A stretch of DNA of 64,000 nt from Pseudoalteromonas citrea (GTDB taxonomy: Bacteria; Pseudomonadota; Gammaproteobacteria; Enterobacterales; Alteromonadaceae): assembly GCF_000238375.3 (NCBI RefSeq), contig NZ_AHBZ03000014.1:496001-560000 (forward strand), written 5' to 3'. A program made the position numbers and the translations under genes. Of the stretch, positions 43,807-53,372 are shown in pieces. The notes under the pieces are model-generated. The model was not told the DNA's origin and ran no database searches. It saw nothing but the letters and a program-made list of their open reading frames with translations. The first letter of the stretch is position 1, and each line of letters begins with the position of its first letter.

Positions 43807-44598
43807 TTACAGTAGTGAGTCTACGTTGATGGTTTTTTCAGCAAATAAGACTTTTTTATATTCTTCTTTACCCATATATTTAATCGTAATATCGCCAGGT
43901 TCTGTCACTCGAAAGCCATCTAAGAATTTAAGCGTGGTACTTAACGAAGTTAACTCAGGATAAATACTATAACCCGCGATTAAGCCTATACGCTGAGGTT
44001 TTGAACTATTTTTACTATTAAAATAAACCGCAACATCACCAAAGGCACTAAAGTCACCAGTGTGATTAAAGTTGAGGCTGACTTTATCTTTCGCAACTTT
44101 AACGTCAGATATAGACACTTTCGGTAAATCAGATCCATATTTTAAGATTACAGGAATAGAGTAACTTAAAACCATATTTAGATTTATCCCAAGCTCTTTT
44201 TCCGCAGCTGGGCTTTGATTTGGCAAAGCTTGGAATAGAAGGTGTGATCGGTATTCTTGAGATTTTAGTCCCTTAGGCTTTCTCACTGCCAGCTTTACGA
44301 CCTGCTTTTCACCCGCTTTTAATGTCACTTGGCTCGGGCTCATACGCATCATAGGACTAAGCGAAGTAGGCAGTAGCCCCTCATGATTTAAATACCCCCC
44401 TTCTGACTTCGCAAGCTTTTCAGTCCAAATCAAACGATATGTTTTAGTTTCATTGGAAGTGTTGATTATATACACTTTAGTCGTTCGGTCTCGCTCAGCT
44501 AAACTAACCCGTGTAGGTGTGATCATTAAGTTAGCAAGTGCATCAACGCAGAAAAATAAGCTTGTAAATATAATAAATAAATTTGAAAAATAACGCAT
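43807..44598 (-). CDS. Periplasmic fimbrial chaperone (PapD-like)
   Basis: The 263-residue protein has a signal peptide (FIIFTSLFFCVDALA) and a PapD-type immunoglobulin fold: ITPTRVSLAERDRTTKVYIIN, then TYRLIWTEKL and VTLKAGEKQVVKLAVRKP. Such chaperones complete subunit folds by donor-strand exchange and hand them to the usher. The start ATG 44598 is chosen over a TTG at 44631 because the TTG would place the signal peptide inside an unlikely extension. It starts 10 bases after the upstream pilin-like gene and is followed by the usher after six bases. Confidence 0.85.
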   Translation of the reverse strand: MRYFSNLFIIFTSLFFCVDALANLMITPTRVSLAERDRTTKVYIINTSNETKTYRLIWTEKLAKSEGGYLNHEGLLPTSLSPMMRMSPSQVTLKAGEKQVVKLAVRKPKGLKSQEYRSHLLFQALPNQSPAAEKELGINLNMVLSYSIPVILKYGSDLPKVSISDVKVAKDKVSLNFNHTGDFSAFGDVAVYFNSKNSSKPQRIGLIAGYSIYPELTSLSTTLKFLDGFRVTEPGDITIKYMGKEEYKKVLFAEKTINVDSLL

Positions 44599-44608
44599 AG
44601 AGATAAGC

Positions 44609-45055
44609 TTAATAAGAAAGGGTAACTTCAATTAATCCTGAATACGCACCATCGTTATACGACATGGCATTACCCGAAGTGCTTATTTTTGCACCAACAG
44701 ATAATAAAACAGCCCCAACTTCATCAGTAAATACTGAGTTACGATATAGTAAAGTATCAATCGTAAAGTAATTACCTGTAGACGGGCTAGTTAGCCTTGT
44801 AGCAGCTGCATTATCGCTAAAAAACACTTGCTTTCTAGCTGGCAGGTTTTCAAACAACAGTTTAGCAGGGTTACCGGTTTGTATTATATGTAGTGAATCA
44901 CTACGAGATGTATTATTAGCAGATAATACTAATGTATGTGGCTTAGAGTTATCGGGGATCACAATGATGCCAAAATTAAGGGGATCAATTTCTATCCCCT
45001 TAGAATATGGAATATAAAGTAACATCAGCAATAAAAACCATGCCGTACACTTCAT
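44609..45055 (-). CDS. Pilin-like DUF4402 protein (minor subunit)
   Basis: The 148-residue exported protein (signal peptide LLLMLLYIPYSKG) ends with SYNDGAYSGLIEVTLSY, closely similar to the end of the next pilin gene (DGAYEGTFSVEVAY). This end fits the DUF4402 fimbrial-subunit family, where the last strand and aromatic end are needed for chaperone recognition. The middle is variable. It lies between the main pilin candidate and the chaperone, so a minor or tip subunit is likely. Confidence 0.7.
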   Translation of the reverse strand: MKCTAWFLLLMLLYIPYSKGIEIDPLNFGIIVIPDNSKPHTLVLSANNTSRSDSLHIIQTGNPAKLLFENLPARKQVFFSDNAAATRLTSPSTGNYFTIDTLLYRNSVFTDEVGAVLLSVGAKISTSGNAMSYNDGAYSGLIEVTLSY

Positions 45056-45091
45056 CGAGATATACCATTTAACCCGTAAAAAGCGTCAACC

Positions 45092-45691
45092 TTAGTAGGC
45101 TACTTCTACAGAAAATGTGCCCTCGTAAGCACCATCAATGTAATCACTGGTTGGCGTAGAGCCATCAGTTGATAATGTGGCACCTAATGTAAACGTAGCC
45201 TTACCATCGCCATCTACCTGTATTCTATTAGCAGCAACTAAAGAGCCCGCATCAGCCCCTTCTACAACGAAGTACTCATATGTGCCCAATGTGAACGCAG
45301 CTGCGCCAGGAGGTGCTGAATCTTTTGCTGTAATGGCAGTTTCTGTTGGGTCTGTAATTGTTAATTCAGTAAATGCGGCAACGCCTTCAATGGTAAACTT
45401 AGCCGGTGCGCCTTCTTCTAAAATAGCGATCACGGCATCTGCGGTATTAGCCACAACGGCTGAGGCGTTCGGATTTGCTGGCATCACTAATGTTGCCTGA
45501 GTTGTACCTGTGGTATCAGCACTTGCTCTGATCTTACCAAAGTTCAATTGATCGACAACATTTAACTCAAATGTATTTTTAACTTCTACTGAGGCTGTAA
45601 ATGATGCTGTTTTACTGATAGCTGAGAAAGAAGAAAGTGATAACAGGGCTGGCACCGCAACTACTGCAATTTTTTTGATTGATAAATTCAT
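45092..45691 (-). CDS. Major pilin-like DUF4402 protein
   Basis: The 199-residue exported protein has a signal peptide (cleavage near SKT) and a DUF4402-type fimbrial subunit fold with VKNTFELNVVDQLNFGKIRA near the N-terminus and GAYEGTFSVEVAY at the end. It is rich in Ala, Thr, Asp and Glu with no Cys, as is usual for surface fibre subunits. AAGGA precedes the ATG at good distance. It is the first subunit gene and is likely the most abundant. No matching adhesin domain is seen in this window. Confidence 0.75.
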   Translation of the reverse strand: MNLSIKKIAVVAVPALLSLSSFSAISKTASFTASVEVKNTFELNVVDQLNFGKIRASADTTGTTQATLVMPANPNASAVVANTADAVIAILEEGAPAKFTIEGVAAFTELTITDPTETAITAKDSAPPGAAAFTLGTYEYFVVEGADAGSLVAANRIQVDGDGKATFTLGATLSTDGSTPTSDYIDGAYEGTFSVEVAY

Positions 45692-45792
45692 AATATATCC
45701 TTATTTCCATTATATATTTAAATTGGCTGTATTTATTAGCCTTCCATTTATCGTCTATTTATAGCATAACTTTAGATTAATTTAATTATTTT

Positions 45793-45804
45793 CAGAATAT
45801 TCTG
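45793..45804. promoter_or_regulatory. Palindrome upstream of pilin operon
   Basis: CAGAATATTCTG is a perfect 12-base palindrome in the AT-rich 160-base space between the lipoprotein gene and the pilin gene. It could be an operator for the fimbrial genes. No known regulator site is recognised, so this is only a candidate. Confidence 0.3.
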
Positions 45805-45852
45805 CAAAAAATAATAATATAGTACCAAAAACCTGAGTTAAAAGCATACAAT

Positions 45853-46437
45853 TCAGAGGGCTAAGTCAGTTGTGATCACCTCACAGCGTTGTGATAATTG
45901 TTTTAATAATAAACACAACTCATGAGCTTCTTGCATTGAGCTTAACTGTTCTCCCACCAATATATGCCGTTCACTCTGGTTTAGGTTAATTTTCTTTATA
46001 TGAGTATTCATTGCCGAAGCTAGTTCAGGGAATTGTATATTAAACTTTTTTAATGCTGTATCGGCACGTAAAGCGTTAAAGTATGTTCCTAGCTTTACAC
46101 TGACTTCTGTTGTTTCACCCGAGGTATGATTTTCAGCCCTATGTTCAATCTGCTTAATCTCGCCTCTTAGAGATTCAGGTAATTCTGTAACATTCACCTG
46201 TTTAGAGACCAACTCCAATAATATTTTCAAATCCCCTTCTAATGCAGCTAATCGGTCTAGGCTCTCTTTCTGACTGTTCCATTGTGTTAAAAAAGGCTCA
46301 ACCTCGCTTCGGGTGATAAATTCACTGGTATCAGTTGGCTGTTGGGAAGGGAGAGGTACAGAGCGACTGCAACCAGCTACTGTAACCATAACAAAGCACA
46401 GGCTTAAACATGCTCGTAACCTTTTAAAATTCAACAT
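45853..46437 (-). CDS. Lipoprotein with SPOR-like domain (fimbrial locus, copy 2)
   Basis: The 194-residue protein has a lipobox (VAGC, Cys23), a helical segment with QWNSQKESLDRL and LEGDLKILLEL that aligns with the same segment in the lipoprotein at 40057, and a C-terminal SPOR-like domain (VSVKLGTYFNALRADTAL, then CLLLKQLSQRC). It lies upstream of the pilin genes and is the first gene of the locus. With the usher and the other lipoprotein it forms a set of three SPOR-like proteins. Confidence 0.72.
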   Translation of the reverse strand: MLNFKRLRACLSLCFVMVTVAGCSRSVPLPSQQPTDTSEFITRSEVEPFLTQWNSQKESLDRLAALEGDLKILLELVSKQVNVTELPESLRGEIKQIEHRAENHTSGETTEVSVKLGTYFNALRADTALKKFNIQFPELASAMNTHIKKINLNQSERHILVGEQLSSMQEAHELCLLLKQLSQRCEVITTDLAL

Positions 46438-46460
46438 ATCCTTTGCACTCTTTGTCGTTT

Positions 46461-46485
46461 AGAGGGCGGCTATCGGCCACCCTCT
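46461..46485 (-). terminator. Terminator-like hairpin after galU
   Basis: AGAGGG-GGC and GCC-CCCTCT form a stem with one mismatch just nine bases past the galU stop codon. The T-run is weak, so termination may be partial. It separates galU from the fimbrial locus. Confidence 0.5.
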
Positions 46486-46494
46486 AAACAACTT

Positions 46495-47373
46495 CTATAA
46501 TATCGCGTTAATATGCGCCTTTAAATCATCCGCAAACTCAGTCCGTCGTAAAGCGTATTCAATATTGGCTTGTAGATAACCTAATTTACTACCGCAATCA
46601 TGGCTACGCCCTTTAATTGCATAGGCTTGCGCTGCATCATCATCCATCAACATTGCAATAGCATCTGTTAATTGAATTTCATCCCCCGCACCCAAAGGCG
46701 TTTTAGCAAGTAATGGCCAGATCTTTTCACTGAGAACATATCGACCTACCACAGCAAGGTTAGACGGTGCTTGATCTATGGCTGGCTTTTCTACCAGTAA
46801 ATTTAGATCGCAACTATCTCCTGCATTAAGCACTACGTCACCAATGTCGGCAATACCAAATTTATTAACATCTTCATTTGCAACAGGCTCAACCATTATC
46901 TGGCTTTTCCCTGTTTCTTGATAACGCGCTAACATTTCTGCAAGGTTATCCTTGCGTAAGTCACTGGCTGCGTCATCAATTAATACATCTGGAAGCATAA
47001 CCACAAAAGGGGCATCGCCAATAATTGGGGCTGCACAATTAATTGCGTGGCCAAGGCCTTTGGCTTCACCTTGCCTTACATGAATAATTGTCACATCATT
47101 AGGGCAGATTGACTGTATCTCTGCAAGTAACTGCCTTTTCACTCGCTTTTCAAGCGTGGCTTCAAGCTCAAAACTGGTATCAAAATGATTTTCAATAGAA
47201 TTTTTACTTGAGTGTGTTACCAACACAATTTCTTTAATGCCTGCAGCGACTGCTTCACTTACCACATACTGAATTAAAGGTCGGTCAACAATCGGTAGCA
47301 TTTCTTTTGGAATCGCTTTTGTTGCAGGTAACATGCGAGTTCCTAGCCCCGCAACAGGTATAACGGCTTTCAT
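46495..47373 (-). CDS. galU: UTP-glucose-1-phosphate uridylyltransferase
   Basis: GalU makes UDP-glucose from UTP and glucose-1-phosphate for cell-surface sugars. The 292-residue protein starts with [20 protein letters not shown] (nucleotide-binding), followed by KEMLPIVD and [12 protein letters not shown], and [12 protein letters not shown]-like [12 protein letters not shown] near the C-terminus. Normal length. It starts eight bases after thyA and is next to the fimbrial locus. Confidence 0.95.
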   Translation of the reverse strand: MKAVIPVAGLGTRMLPATKAIPKEMLPIVDRPLIQYVVSEAVAAGIKEIVLVTHSSKNSIENHFDTSFELEATLEKRVKRQLLAEIQSICPNDVTIIHVRQGEAKGLGHAINCAAPIIGDAPFVVMLPDVLIDDAASDLRKDNLAEMLARYQETGKSQIMVEPVANEDVNKFGIADIGDVVLNAGDSCDLNLLVEKPAIDQAPSNLAVVGRYVLSEKIWPLLAKTPLGAGDEIQLTDAIAMLMDDDAAQAYAIKGRSHDCGSKLGYLQANIEYALRRTEFADDLKAHINAIL

Positions 47374-47381
47374 TTTATCTC

Positions 47382-48215
47382 CTAAATAGCCACTGGCGCT
47401 TTGATATGTGGATGAGCCTGATAATCAACAAGCTCAAAATCATCATACGTAAAGCCAAAAATATCCTTTATTTCTGGGTTTATTTTCATTGTTGGTTTTG
47501 CAAACGGCACACGTGATAATTGCTCATCCACCTGTTCCATATGATTAGAATATAAATGCGCATCACCAAATGTATGAATAAAATCCCCCGGCTCTAAATC
47601 ACAGACTTGTGCAACCATCATTGTCAGTAAAGCATAGCTTGCAATATTAAACGGAACACCTAAGAAAATATCAGCGCTACGCTGATATAATTGACAAGAT
47701 AGCTTGCCATCCAGTACATAAAACTGAAATAACGTATGACACGGTGGAAGTGCTTGCTTACCTTGCTGCGCATTTTCCTTGGGCGTGTATTGTGTATCGG
47801 GCAACAACGCGGGATTCCAAGCACTCACAATTAAGCGACGAGAGTCAGGGTTCGTTTTAATCTGCTCAATTAACTCTTGAATTTGATCAACTACTTCACC
47901 GTTTGGGCCACTCCATGAGCGCCACTGTTTGCCATATACTGGCCCAAGTTCACCTTCATCTGTAGCCCAACCATCCCAAATGCTTACGCCATTTTCTTTC
48001 AAATAAGCAATATTGGTTTCACCTTTTAAAAACCACAATAACTCATGAATAATTGACCGTAAATGGCACTTTTTGGTTGTTACAAGTGGGAAGCCTTCTT
48101 GTAAATTAAAGCGCATTTGATAACCAAATACGCTGACGGTACCAGTACCTGTTCGATCTTCTTTTTTTGTGCCTTGCTCTTTAACATGGCGCATAAGTTC
48201 TAAATATTGTTTCAT
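47382..48215 (-). CDS. thyA: Thymidylate synthase
   Basis: ThyA methylates dUMP to dTMP with methylenetetrahydrofolate. The 277-residue protein has [22 protein letters not shown], the catalytic Cys159 in [25 protein letters not shown] and the end [10 protein letters not shown]. It is 13 residues longer than E. coli ThyA (264), with the insertion just before the catalytic Cys (about residues 139-153), as is common in marine gammaproteobacteria. It lies 12 bases after lgt. Confidence 0.96.
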   Translation of the reverse strand: MKQYLELMRHVKEQGTKKEDRTGTGTVSVFGYQMRFNLQEGFPLVTTKKCHLRSIIHELLWFLKGETNIAYLKENGVSIWDGWATDEGELGPVYGKQWRSWSGPNGEVVDQIQELIEQIKTNPDSRRLIVSAWNPALLPDTQYTPKENAQQGKQALPPCHTLFQFYVLDGKLSCQLYQRSADIFLGVPFNIASYALLTMMVAQVCDLEPGDFIHTFGDAHLYSNHMEQVDEQLSRVPFAKPTMKINPEIKDIFGFTYDDFELVDYQAHPHIKAPVAI

Positions 48216-48227
48216 CTTTTATCTAAC

Positions 48228-49034
48228 TTAATTTGATACTTGTGATTGAGTTTCTGACTTACTTTTGTATGCCCAAGCCATCAATGCGGCACCAGCTACT
48301 ACCATAGGTAATGACAATATTTGACCCTGAGATATAACACCTGCATATAGGCCAATATGTGCGTCAGGTTCGCGGAAGTATTCAATACCGAATCGGAACG
48401 CGCCATAACCTAATAAAAATAGACCCGCGACGCTACCAGCTGGCCTTGGCTTTTTAGCAAACCAGATCAGTATAATAAATAATACTAGACCTTCAAAAAA
48501 GGCTTCATAAAGTTGAGATGGATGCCTAGGTAGAGGACCACCGGTAGGGAATACAAACGCCCACGAGACATCCGTTGTTCTGCCCCATAGTTCTCCGTTT
48601 ATAAAGTTACCAATGCGTCCAGCTAATAAGCCAACAGGGACCAATGGCACAACAAAATCACCGACTGATAAAATAGATTTTTGCGTACGAATAGCGAAAA
48701 TAATAATTGCGGCAATAACGCCCAGCGCACCGCCATGAAAAGACATGCCACCTTGATCTATTCTAAATAGATATAAAGGATTTTCTATAAAGTGGCCAAA
48801 TTGATAAAATAATACATAGCCTATTCGGCCACCTAATATGACACCTAACATGCCATAAAATAACATGTCACTCACTTGCTCTTTTGTCCAACCAGAGTTA
48901 GGTTTTTCTGCTTGACGATTTGCCAACCACATAGCAAATGTAAAACCTATTAAGTACATAACGCCATACCAGCGTACGCTTAATGGACCAATTGAGAATA
49001 TAATTGGATCAATTTCAGGGAACTGCAGAGCCAT
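48228..49034 (-). CDS. lgt: Prolipoprotein diacylglyceryl transferase Lgt
   Basis: Lgt adds diacylglycerol to the lipobox Cys of prolipoproteins in the inner membrane. The 268-residue protein has multiple membrane segments and the conserved [14 protein letters not shown], and [14 protein letters not shown] motifs that are needed for activity. It precedes thyA, the usual lgt-thyA order. It serves, among others, the many lipoproteins encoded in this window. Confidence 0.95.
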   Translation of the reverse strand: MALQFPEIDPIIFSIGPLSVRWYGVMYLIGFTFAMWLANRQAEKPNSGWTKEQVSDMLFYGMLGVILGGRIGYVLFYQFGHFIENPLYLFRIDQGGMSFHGGALGVIAAIIIFAIRTQKSILSVGDFVVPLVPVGLLAGRIGNFINGELWGRTTDVSWAFVFPTGGPLPRHPSQLYEAFFEGLVLFIILIWFAKKPRPAGSVAGLFLLGYGAFRFGIEYFREPDAHIGLYAGVISQGQILSLPMVVAGAALMAWAYKSKSETQSQVSN

Positions 49035-49043
49035 AACTGTCCT

Positions 49044-49853
49044 TTAATGCATTATCATATTAGCGGCAATACCCAGTAGTAATGCAGCAAATATTTTTTT
49101 AATTATAGAAATTGGTAAGAACTGTGTGGCCTTTGCACCAAGTGGCGCCATAAACCATGATGTTAGTACAATACCAAGCAGAGCTGGTAAATAGACAAAA
49201 CCAGCAAAGCCTTCAGCCCACGTATTATGGATACTACCAGAAGTCACGTACCCTAATGAACCAAAGAGCGCAATAACAATACCGCACACAGAGGCACAAC
49301 CAATTGCTTTTTTCATATCAACAGAAAAATAAGTCAAAAAGGGGACTAATAACGCGCCCCCTCCAATGCCTATCATTGCTGATAGCCCTCCCATCATAGC
49401 GGTTAAACTGGCTAAAACAAGATGATTAGGTAACGTTCGAATCTTTTGCTCTGTTTTTGTACTGCTATATACCATTTTTAATGCAATGAGTACCAAGCTT
49501 ACAGAGAAAATGATCCTAATGACCGATTCTGGTAATGACCCAGCTAAAAAGCCACTCATTAATGCACCACCAGCAACTCCGCCAATAACCCAAGGGGCAA
49601 TTTCCCATGGCACATTGCTATTTCTATGGTGAGCCAAAGCTGAAGCAGTTGATGTAAACAAGATTGATGCCAGTGATGTTGCGATTGCAACAATTAATAC
49701 CAAAGATGAATCTACCACTTGAAAATGACGTAAAATGCCACTCAATACTGGCACAATAATTAACCCACCACCAATACCCAATAACCCGGCTAAAAAACCA
49801 ACGCCACAGCCTAATACAGCACAATAAGCTATCAATAACATGGTGTCGGACAT
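49044..49853 (-). CDS. TauE/SafE family membrane permease
   Basis: The 269-residue protein has about eight hydrophobic segments and the TauE/SafE glycine-rich motifs (GLLGIGGGLIIVPVL near the N-terminus and MIGIGGGALLVPFL near residue 165). The family exports sulfite, sulfoacetate or related anions, but the substrate here is unknown. It sits upstream of lgt with nine bases between, so the three genes TauE-lgt-thyA probably form an operon. Confidence 0.88.
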   Translation of the reverse strand: MSDTMLLIAYCAVLGCGVGFLAGLLGIGGGLIIVPVLSGILRHFQVVDSSLVLIVAIATSLASILFTSTASALAHHRNSNVPWEIAPWVIGGVAGGALMSGFLAGSLPESVIRIIFSVSLVLIALKMVYSSTKTEQKIRTLPNHLVLASLTAMMGGLSAMIGIGGGALLVPFLTYFSVDMKKAIGCASVCGIVIALFGSLGYVTSGSIHNTWAEGFAGFVYLPALLGIVLTSWFMAPLGAKATQFLPISIIKKIFAALLLGIAANMIMH

Positions 49854-49922
49854 TATTTTATCTCTTTTTATTATTCGCCGTTATATTAACGTATTCTTGT
49901 GTATTAGACACTATCGAAGTAA

Positions 49923-52193
49923 TTATTTTGAGTGGTACAACAACTCACTGAAACCATGCTTTATCATGAAGCTGCGTAATAACCTGTGCACCTGCTTAAC
50001 CGAAGATTGTACTAAGCAATCATTCAGTAACAGTTCCATATCTTCAACTCGTAAACGCCTAAGCACCCACTTCACTTTATTTAATGACAAGATATTCATA
50101 CTCAGTCTACGATATCCCATCGCCACCAATAAAATGGCCCCCTCTGGCTCGCCCCCTAACTCACCACATAAACTAAATGGTAGTTCAATGTCTTGGCACG
50201 AGTTTGCTATCTGGTTGAGAACACGTAAAACACTTGGGTGATAAGGGTCAAATAATTCTGCAACTTGTGTATTATTGCGATCCACAGCTAATAAATACTG
50301 TGTTAAGTCGTTACTCCCTACAGAACAAAAATCAATTTTTTCCGCCCAATCCTTTAGTAAGTATACACTCGATGGTACCTCTAACATTACTCCCATTTCT
50401 GGTTTATCGACTAATAGAAACTGATCAGCCCACTCATCCTGCAACTCAAAATACGCTTGCTCAATTAACAATTGAGCCTCATCTATCTCATCTGTGTGAC
50501 TCACCATAGGCAACATTATACGTAAATTACCTAACCCAACGTTTGCTTTGATCATCGCCTTGATTTGATCTAAAAATATTTCAGGATGGTCCAGTGAGAC
50601 TCGAATACCACGCCACCCTAGAAATGGATTTTCTTCTTTAATATCAAAATACTCTAAAACCTTATCACCGCCAATATCAAGTGTTCTCATTACAACCGGA
50701 TCTGGGTGGTATCGACTTAATACCTCTCGGTACCATTTTTCTTGCTCACTTTGTGTGGGAAATTGGCCTTTTTGCATAAACCATGATTCAGTTCTATACA
50801 AACCAACACCATCGCAGTAATGTGCCGTCATTTGTTCTGTAGATAAATCCAAACCAGCGTTAAGTAACAAACTGACTTGCTCACCATCTAAAGTGACAGA
50901 CTCCAATGCATGCTCAGCTTCAAACTTATCATGTAACGCACTATCTTGATGCCTGAGTTGTTCATACTCTTGTCGCAAACTATGCGAGGGAGAGATGTAT
51001 ACACGGCCTGAATATGCATCTAAAATAATATCCTTTGCGTCAAGTTGTAACAAAGGAATATCTTCAATCCCCCAAATCGCAGGAACCCCCATAGCGCGAG
51101 TCAAAATAGACGCGTGAGAGTTTGCCGCACCTTGAACACTGACGACCCCCTTTAAGCGCTCTTTTGGTATGTCAGCTAACATGGAAGGTAATAATGTATG
51201 TGTCACCAAGATGGTATTTTCAGGATAGACTTTAACTGCGTGTTCTGTCGCCATCAGATGATGTAAAATCCGCAACCCAATATCTTTAACATCGGCCGCT
51301 CGCTCTTTAATATAGGGGTCATGCATCTCATTAAATTGAGAAACCAAAGATTCAATAACATGCTTTAGCGCACTTTTAGCACACCACCCTTCAGCCAATT
51401 GCTGTTCAACTTGAAGGCCCAAACTGCGTGCATCGAGCAGCTGCTGGTATACGTCAAAAACAGCCAAGGCCTCTTTTGGAATATGCTCACTTAACGTATT
51501 AGCAAGTACATGAAACTCTTGTCTTGTTGCAGCCACCGCTTGCAAGAAAAGGCTTCGTTGCGATTGTGGGTCCGCCACCTTTTGTGAGTCCACACTAGAG
51601 AACTCTAGCTTTGGTAGTACAACAAAGGCTTCTCCTATTGCAATACCGGGCGTGCTCGACACACCTTTCAGTACGGAGGTTTGATGTGAAGAAGCTTCAT
51701 GAGTAAGTAAAGACTGTATTTCAGCGTGTGCTAGCTGAGACGCTAACTGTGCCGATAAAGTAATAAGAAATGACTCTTCATCATGGCTAAATACTCTCGC
51801 AACACGCTGCTGCACCACGATGACTCCCAGCACTTTTCGCTGATGAACGACAGGTACAGATAAAAAGGCATTAAAGCCTTCTTCATTGACTTCTGGTGCA
51901 TGTTTGAATCTTGGGTGGGACTGTGCATGGGCAATATTGATTGGCTCTTCTCGCTGTGCGACCAGACCAACGAGCCCCTCAGTAAAGCCAACACTAAAAT
52001 GCCCTATTGCCTCGGGGTTTAAGCCATCGCTGGCCATTAATATAAAGTTATCTTTACTATAATCGGCAAAATAAATCGAGCAACACTCTGTGTTCATAGC
52101 CTCTTTAACCATGAACACAAAACGGGTAAGCGCCTCATTTAAAGTGGGCTGTTGTGCAACAGATTCTACAATACTCCGTAATGTCGCTAACAC
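49923..52193 (-). CDS. ptsP: PEP-protein phosphotransferase PtsP (EI-Ntr)
   Basis: PtsP is enzyme I of the nitrogen-related phosphotransferase system; it passes phosphate from PEP to NPr. The 756-residue protein has an N-terminal GAF domain (residues about 1-165), then a linker with TPGIAIGEAFVV, the phosphohistidine in GAANSHASILTRAMGVPAI, and the C-terminal PEP-binding barrel with GLYRTE, GWRGIR and the ending FSLCGELGG. It starts with GTG, 13 bases after rppH, the usual rppH-ptsP order. Confidence 0.95.
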   Translation of the reverse strand: MLATLRSIVESVAQQPTLNEALTRFVFMVKEAMNTECCSIYFADYSKDNFILMASDGLNPEAIGHFSVGFTEGLVGLVAQREEPINIAHAQSHPRFKHAPEVNEEGFNAFLSVPVVHQRKVLGVIVVQQRVARVFSHDEESFLITLSAQLASQLAHAEIQSLLTHEASSHQTSVLKGVSSTPGIAIGEAFVVLPKLEFSSVDSQKVADPQSQRSLFLQAVAATRQEFHVLANTLSEHIPKEALAVFDVYQQLLDARSLGLQVEQQLAEGWCAKSALKHVIESLVSQFNEMHDPYIKERAADVKDIGLRILHHLMATEHAVKVYPENTILVTHTLLPSMLADIPKERLKGVVSVQGAANSHASILTRAMGVPAIWGIEDIPLLQLDAKDIILDAYSGRVYISPSHSLRQEYEQLRHQDSALHDKFEAEHALESVTLDGEQVSLLLNAGLDLSTEQMTAHYCDGVGLYRTESWFMQKGQFPTQSEQEKWYREVLSRYHPDPVVMRTLDIGGDKVLEYFDIKEENPFLGWRGIRVSLDHPEIFLDQIKAMIKANVGLGNLRIMLPMVSHTDEIDEAQLLIEQAYFELQDEWADQFLLVDKPEMGVMLEVPSSVYLLKDWAEKIDFCSVGSNDLTQYLLAVDRNNTQVAELFDPYHPSVLRVLNQIANSCQDIELPFSLCGELGGEPEGAILLVAMGYRRLSMNILSLNKVKWVLRRLRVEDMELLLNDCLVQSSVKQVHRLLRSFMIKHGFSELLYHSK

Positions 52194-52206
52194 AGTGCCT
52201 CACTTA

Positions 52207-52731
52207 CTATTTACGATTACGCCATGGTTGTTCGCGATGGCTATGCTCTCTTTTATGAAAAGGCATTGCAAACGGCGCAAATTCTTTCATTACCCTACGA
52301 TACACATCTCTTTTAAATGAAACAACTTGCCGGACCGGATACCAGTAACTCACCCAACGCCAATCATCAAATTCTGGATGGTGAGTATGTAATAAATCGA
52401 CATCCTCATCTTTACATCTAAGCTTTAACAAAAACCACTTTTGTTTTTGACCTATACATACAGGGCTTGAATCTCGTCGGATCAACCGTTTTGGTAACTT
52501 GTACCTTAACCAATGCTTTGAGCTAGCAACAATTTCAACGTCCTCAGGCTTTAACCCGACTTCTTCGTTGAGCTCTCTATACATTGTTTGTTCAGGGGTC
52601 TCACCTTCATCAACACCGCCTTGGGGAAACTGCCAAGAGTGTTGTCCATATCTGCGCGCCCAAAACACCTGTCCTTGATTGTTACAAATAACAATTCCGA
52701 CATTGGCACGAAAGCCTTCGGCATCAATCAC
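52207..52731 (-). CDS. rppH: RNA pyrophosphohydrolase RppH (NudH)
   Basis: RppH removes pyrophosphate from mRNA 5' ends and so starts mRNA decay. The 174-residue protein has the Nudix box at residues 38-60 ([11 protein letters not shown] followed by RELNEEVGL) and the typical start [14 protein letters not shown]. The start is a GTG, as the family N-terminus shows. It is first of the rppH-ptsP pair and faces the DnaA-box region. Confidence 0.95.
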   Translation of the reverse strand: MIDAEGFRANVGIVICNNQGQVFWARRYGQHSWQFPQGGVDEGETPEQTMYRELNEEVGLKPEDVEIVASSKHWLRYKLPKRLIRRDSSPVCIGQKQKWFLLKLRCKDEDVDLLHTHHPEFDDWRWVSYWYPVRQVVSFKRDVYRRVMKEFAPFAMPFHKREHSHREQPWRNRK

Positions 52732-52766
52732 CTTAGTGCCTCTTTTATAAGTCGATTTTTAATGAT

Positions 52767-52950
52767 TGTTCCACAACTTATGTCACACAGCAAATATTAT
52801 TCACGCTTTCCCTCAAGTTATCCACAGCTTGATAGGTAAAATCAGTAAACAAGTGCAATATACAAACAAATCCACAATTTAAGTTGAAATATGTAAGCTT
52901 TTCCACAGTTTCTGTGGATAATTATGTTCATATAGTTGTATTTATCCAAA
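52767..52950. other. Cluster of DnaA-box-like sequences
   Basis: Within 184 bases there are two perfect DnaA boxes (TTATCCACA at 52818-52826 on plus; its complement at 52913-52921, on minus) and four near-boxes: TGTTCCACA 52767, AAATCCACA 52868, TTTTCCACA 52899 and TTATCCAAA 52942. The pair at 52899 and 52913 forms an inverted repeat. The region is AT-rich and lies between the divergent genes rppH and mutH. It may bind DnaA for titration or gene control; it lacks the neighbours of a chromosomal origin. Confidence 0.6.
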
Positions 52951-53372
52951 ATCTAGTACAGTAACCAATATATGCCGGTTTACTTAACAGCGCCATTTCA
53001 TTTAGTATCAACAACTTAAGACTAAACACTGTATAAATATACGGTTTTTATTTGAACAAAAAACAAAGAGTACAAAAAACCACCACACAATTGGTAAGAT
53101 CACTCTTATTTTAGCTTAAGCTTTTCACTAGGTTCCTATCTTACTGGTTCAACTACGTTTGATAATTTTGATTAGAGCAAATAATCACAATGAAAACTAA
53201 CTGAGCTTTTTCTACAAACGTCGCAACTAAACTCACCATAACGCCTCGGCGCCAAAATATCAGCACTCCCCACACAAACTCTACACATGTAATTCCATTA
53301 ACCGCTCATGAAATATAAATATTTAGGTTACAATATTCGCATCTCCATTTTGTTCATTAACTAGGTAAAGTC
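52951..53372. other. AT-rich intergenic region before mutH
   Basis: About 420 bases of AT-rich DNA without a convincing gene. The mutH promoter must lie here, and the end holds a ribosome-binding site (AGGT) for the GTG start. No further repeat or RNA gene was recognised. Confidence 0.5.

Noticed and set aside
52732-53372. Chromosomal replication origin
   Set aside because: DnaA boxes are present, but dnaA, dnaN, gidA/mnmG, parAB and AT-rich 13-mers are not; a titration or regulatory site is more likely.
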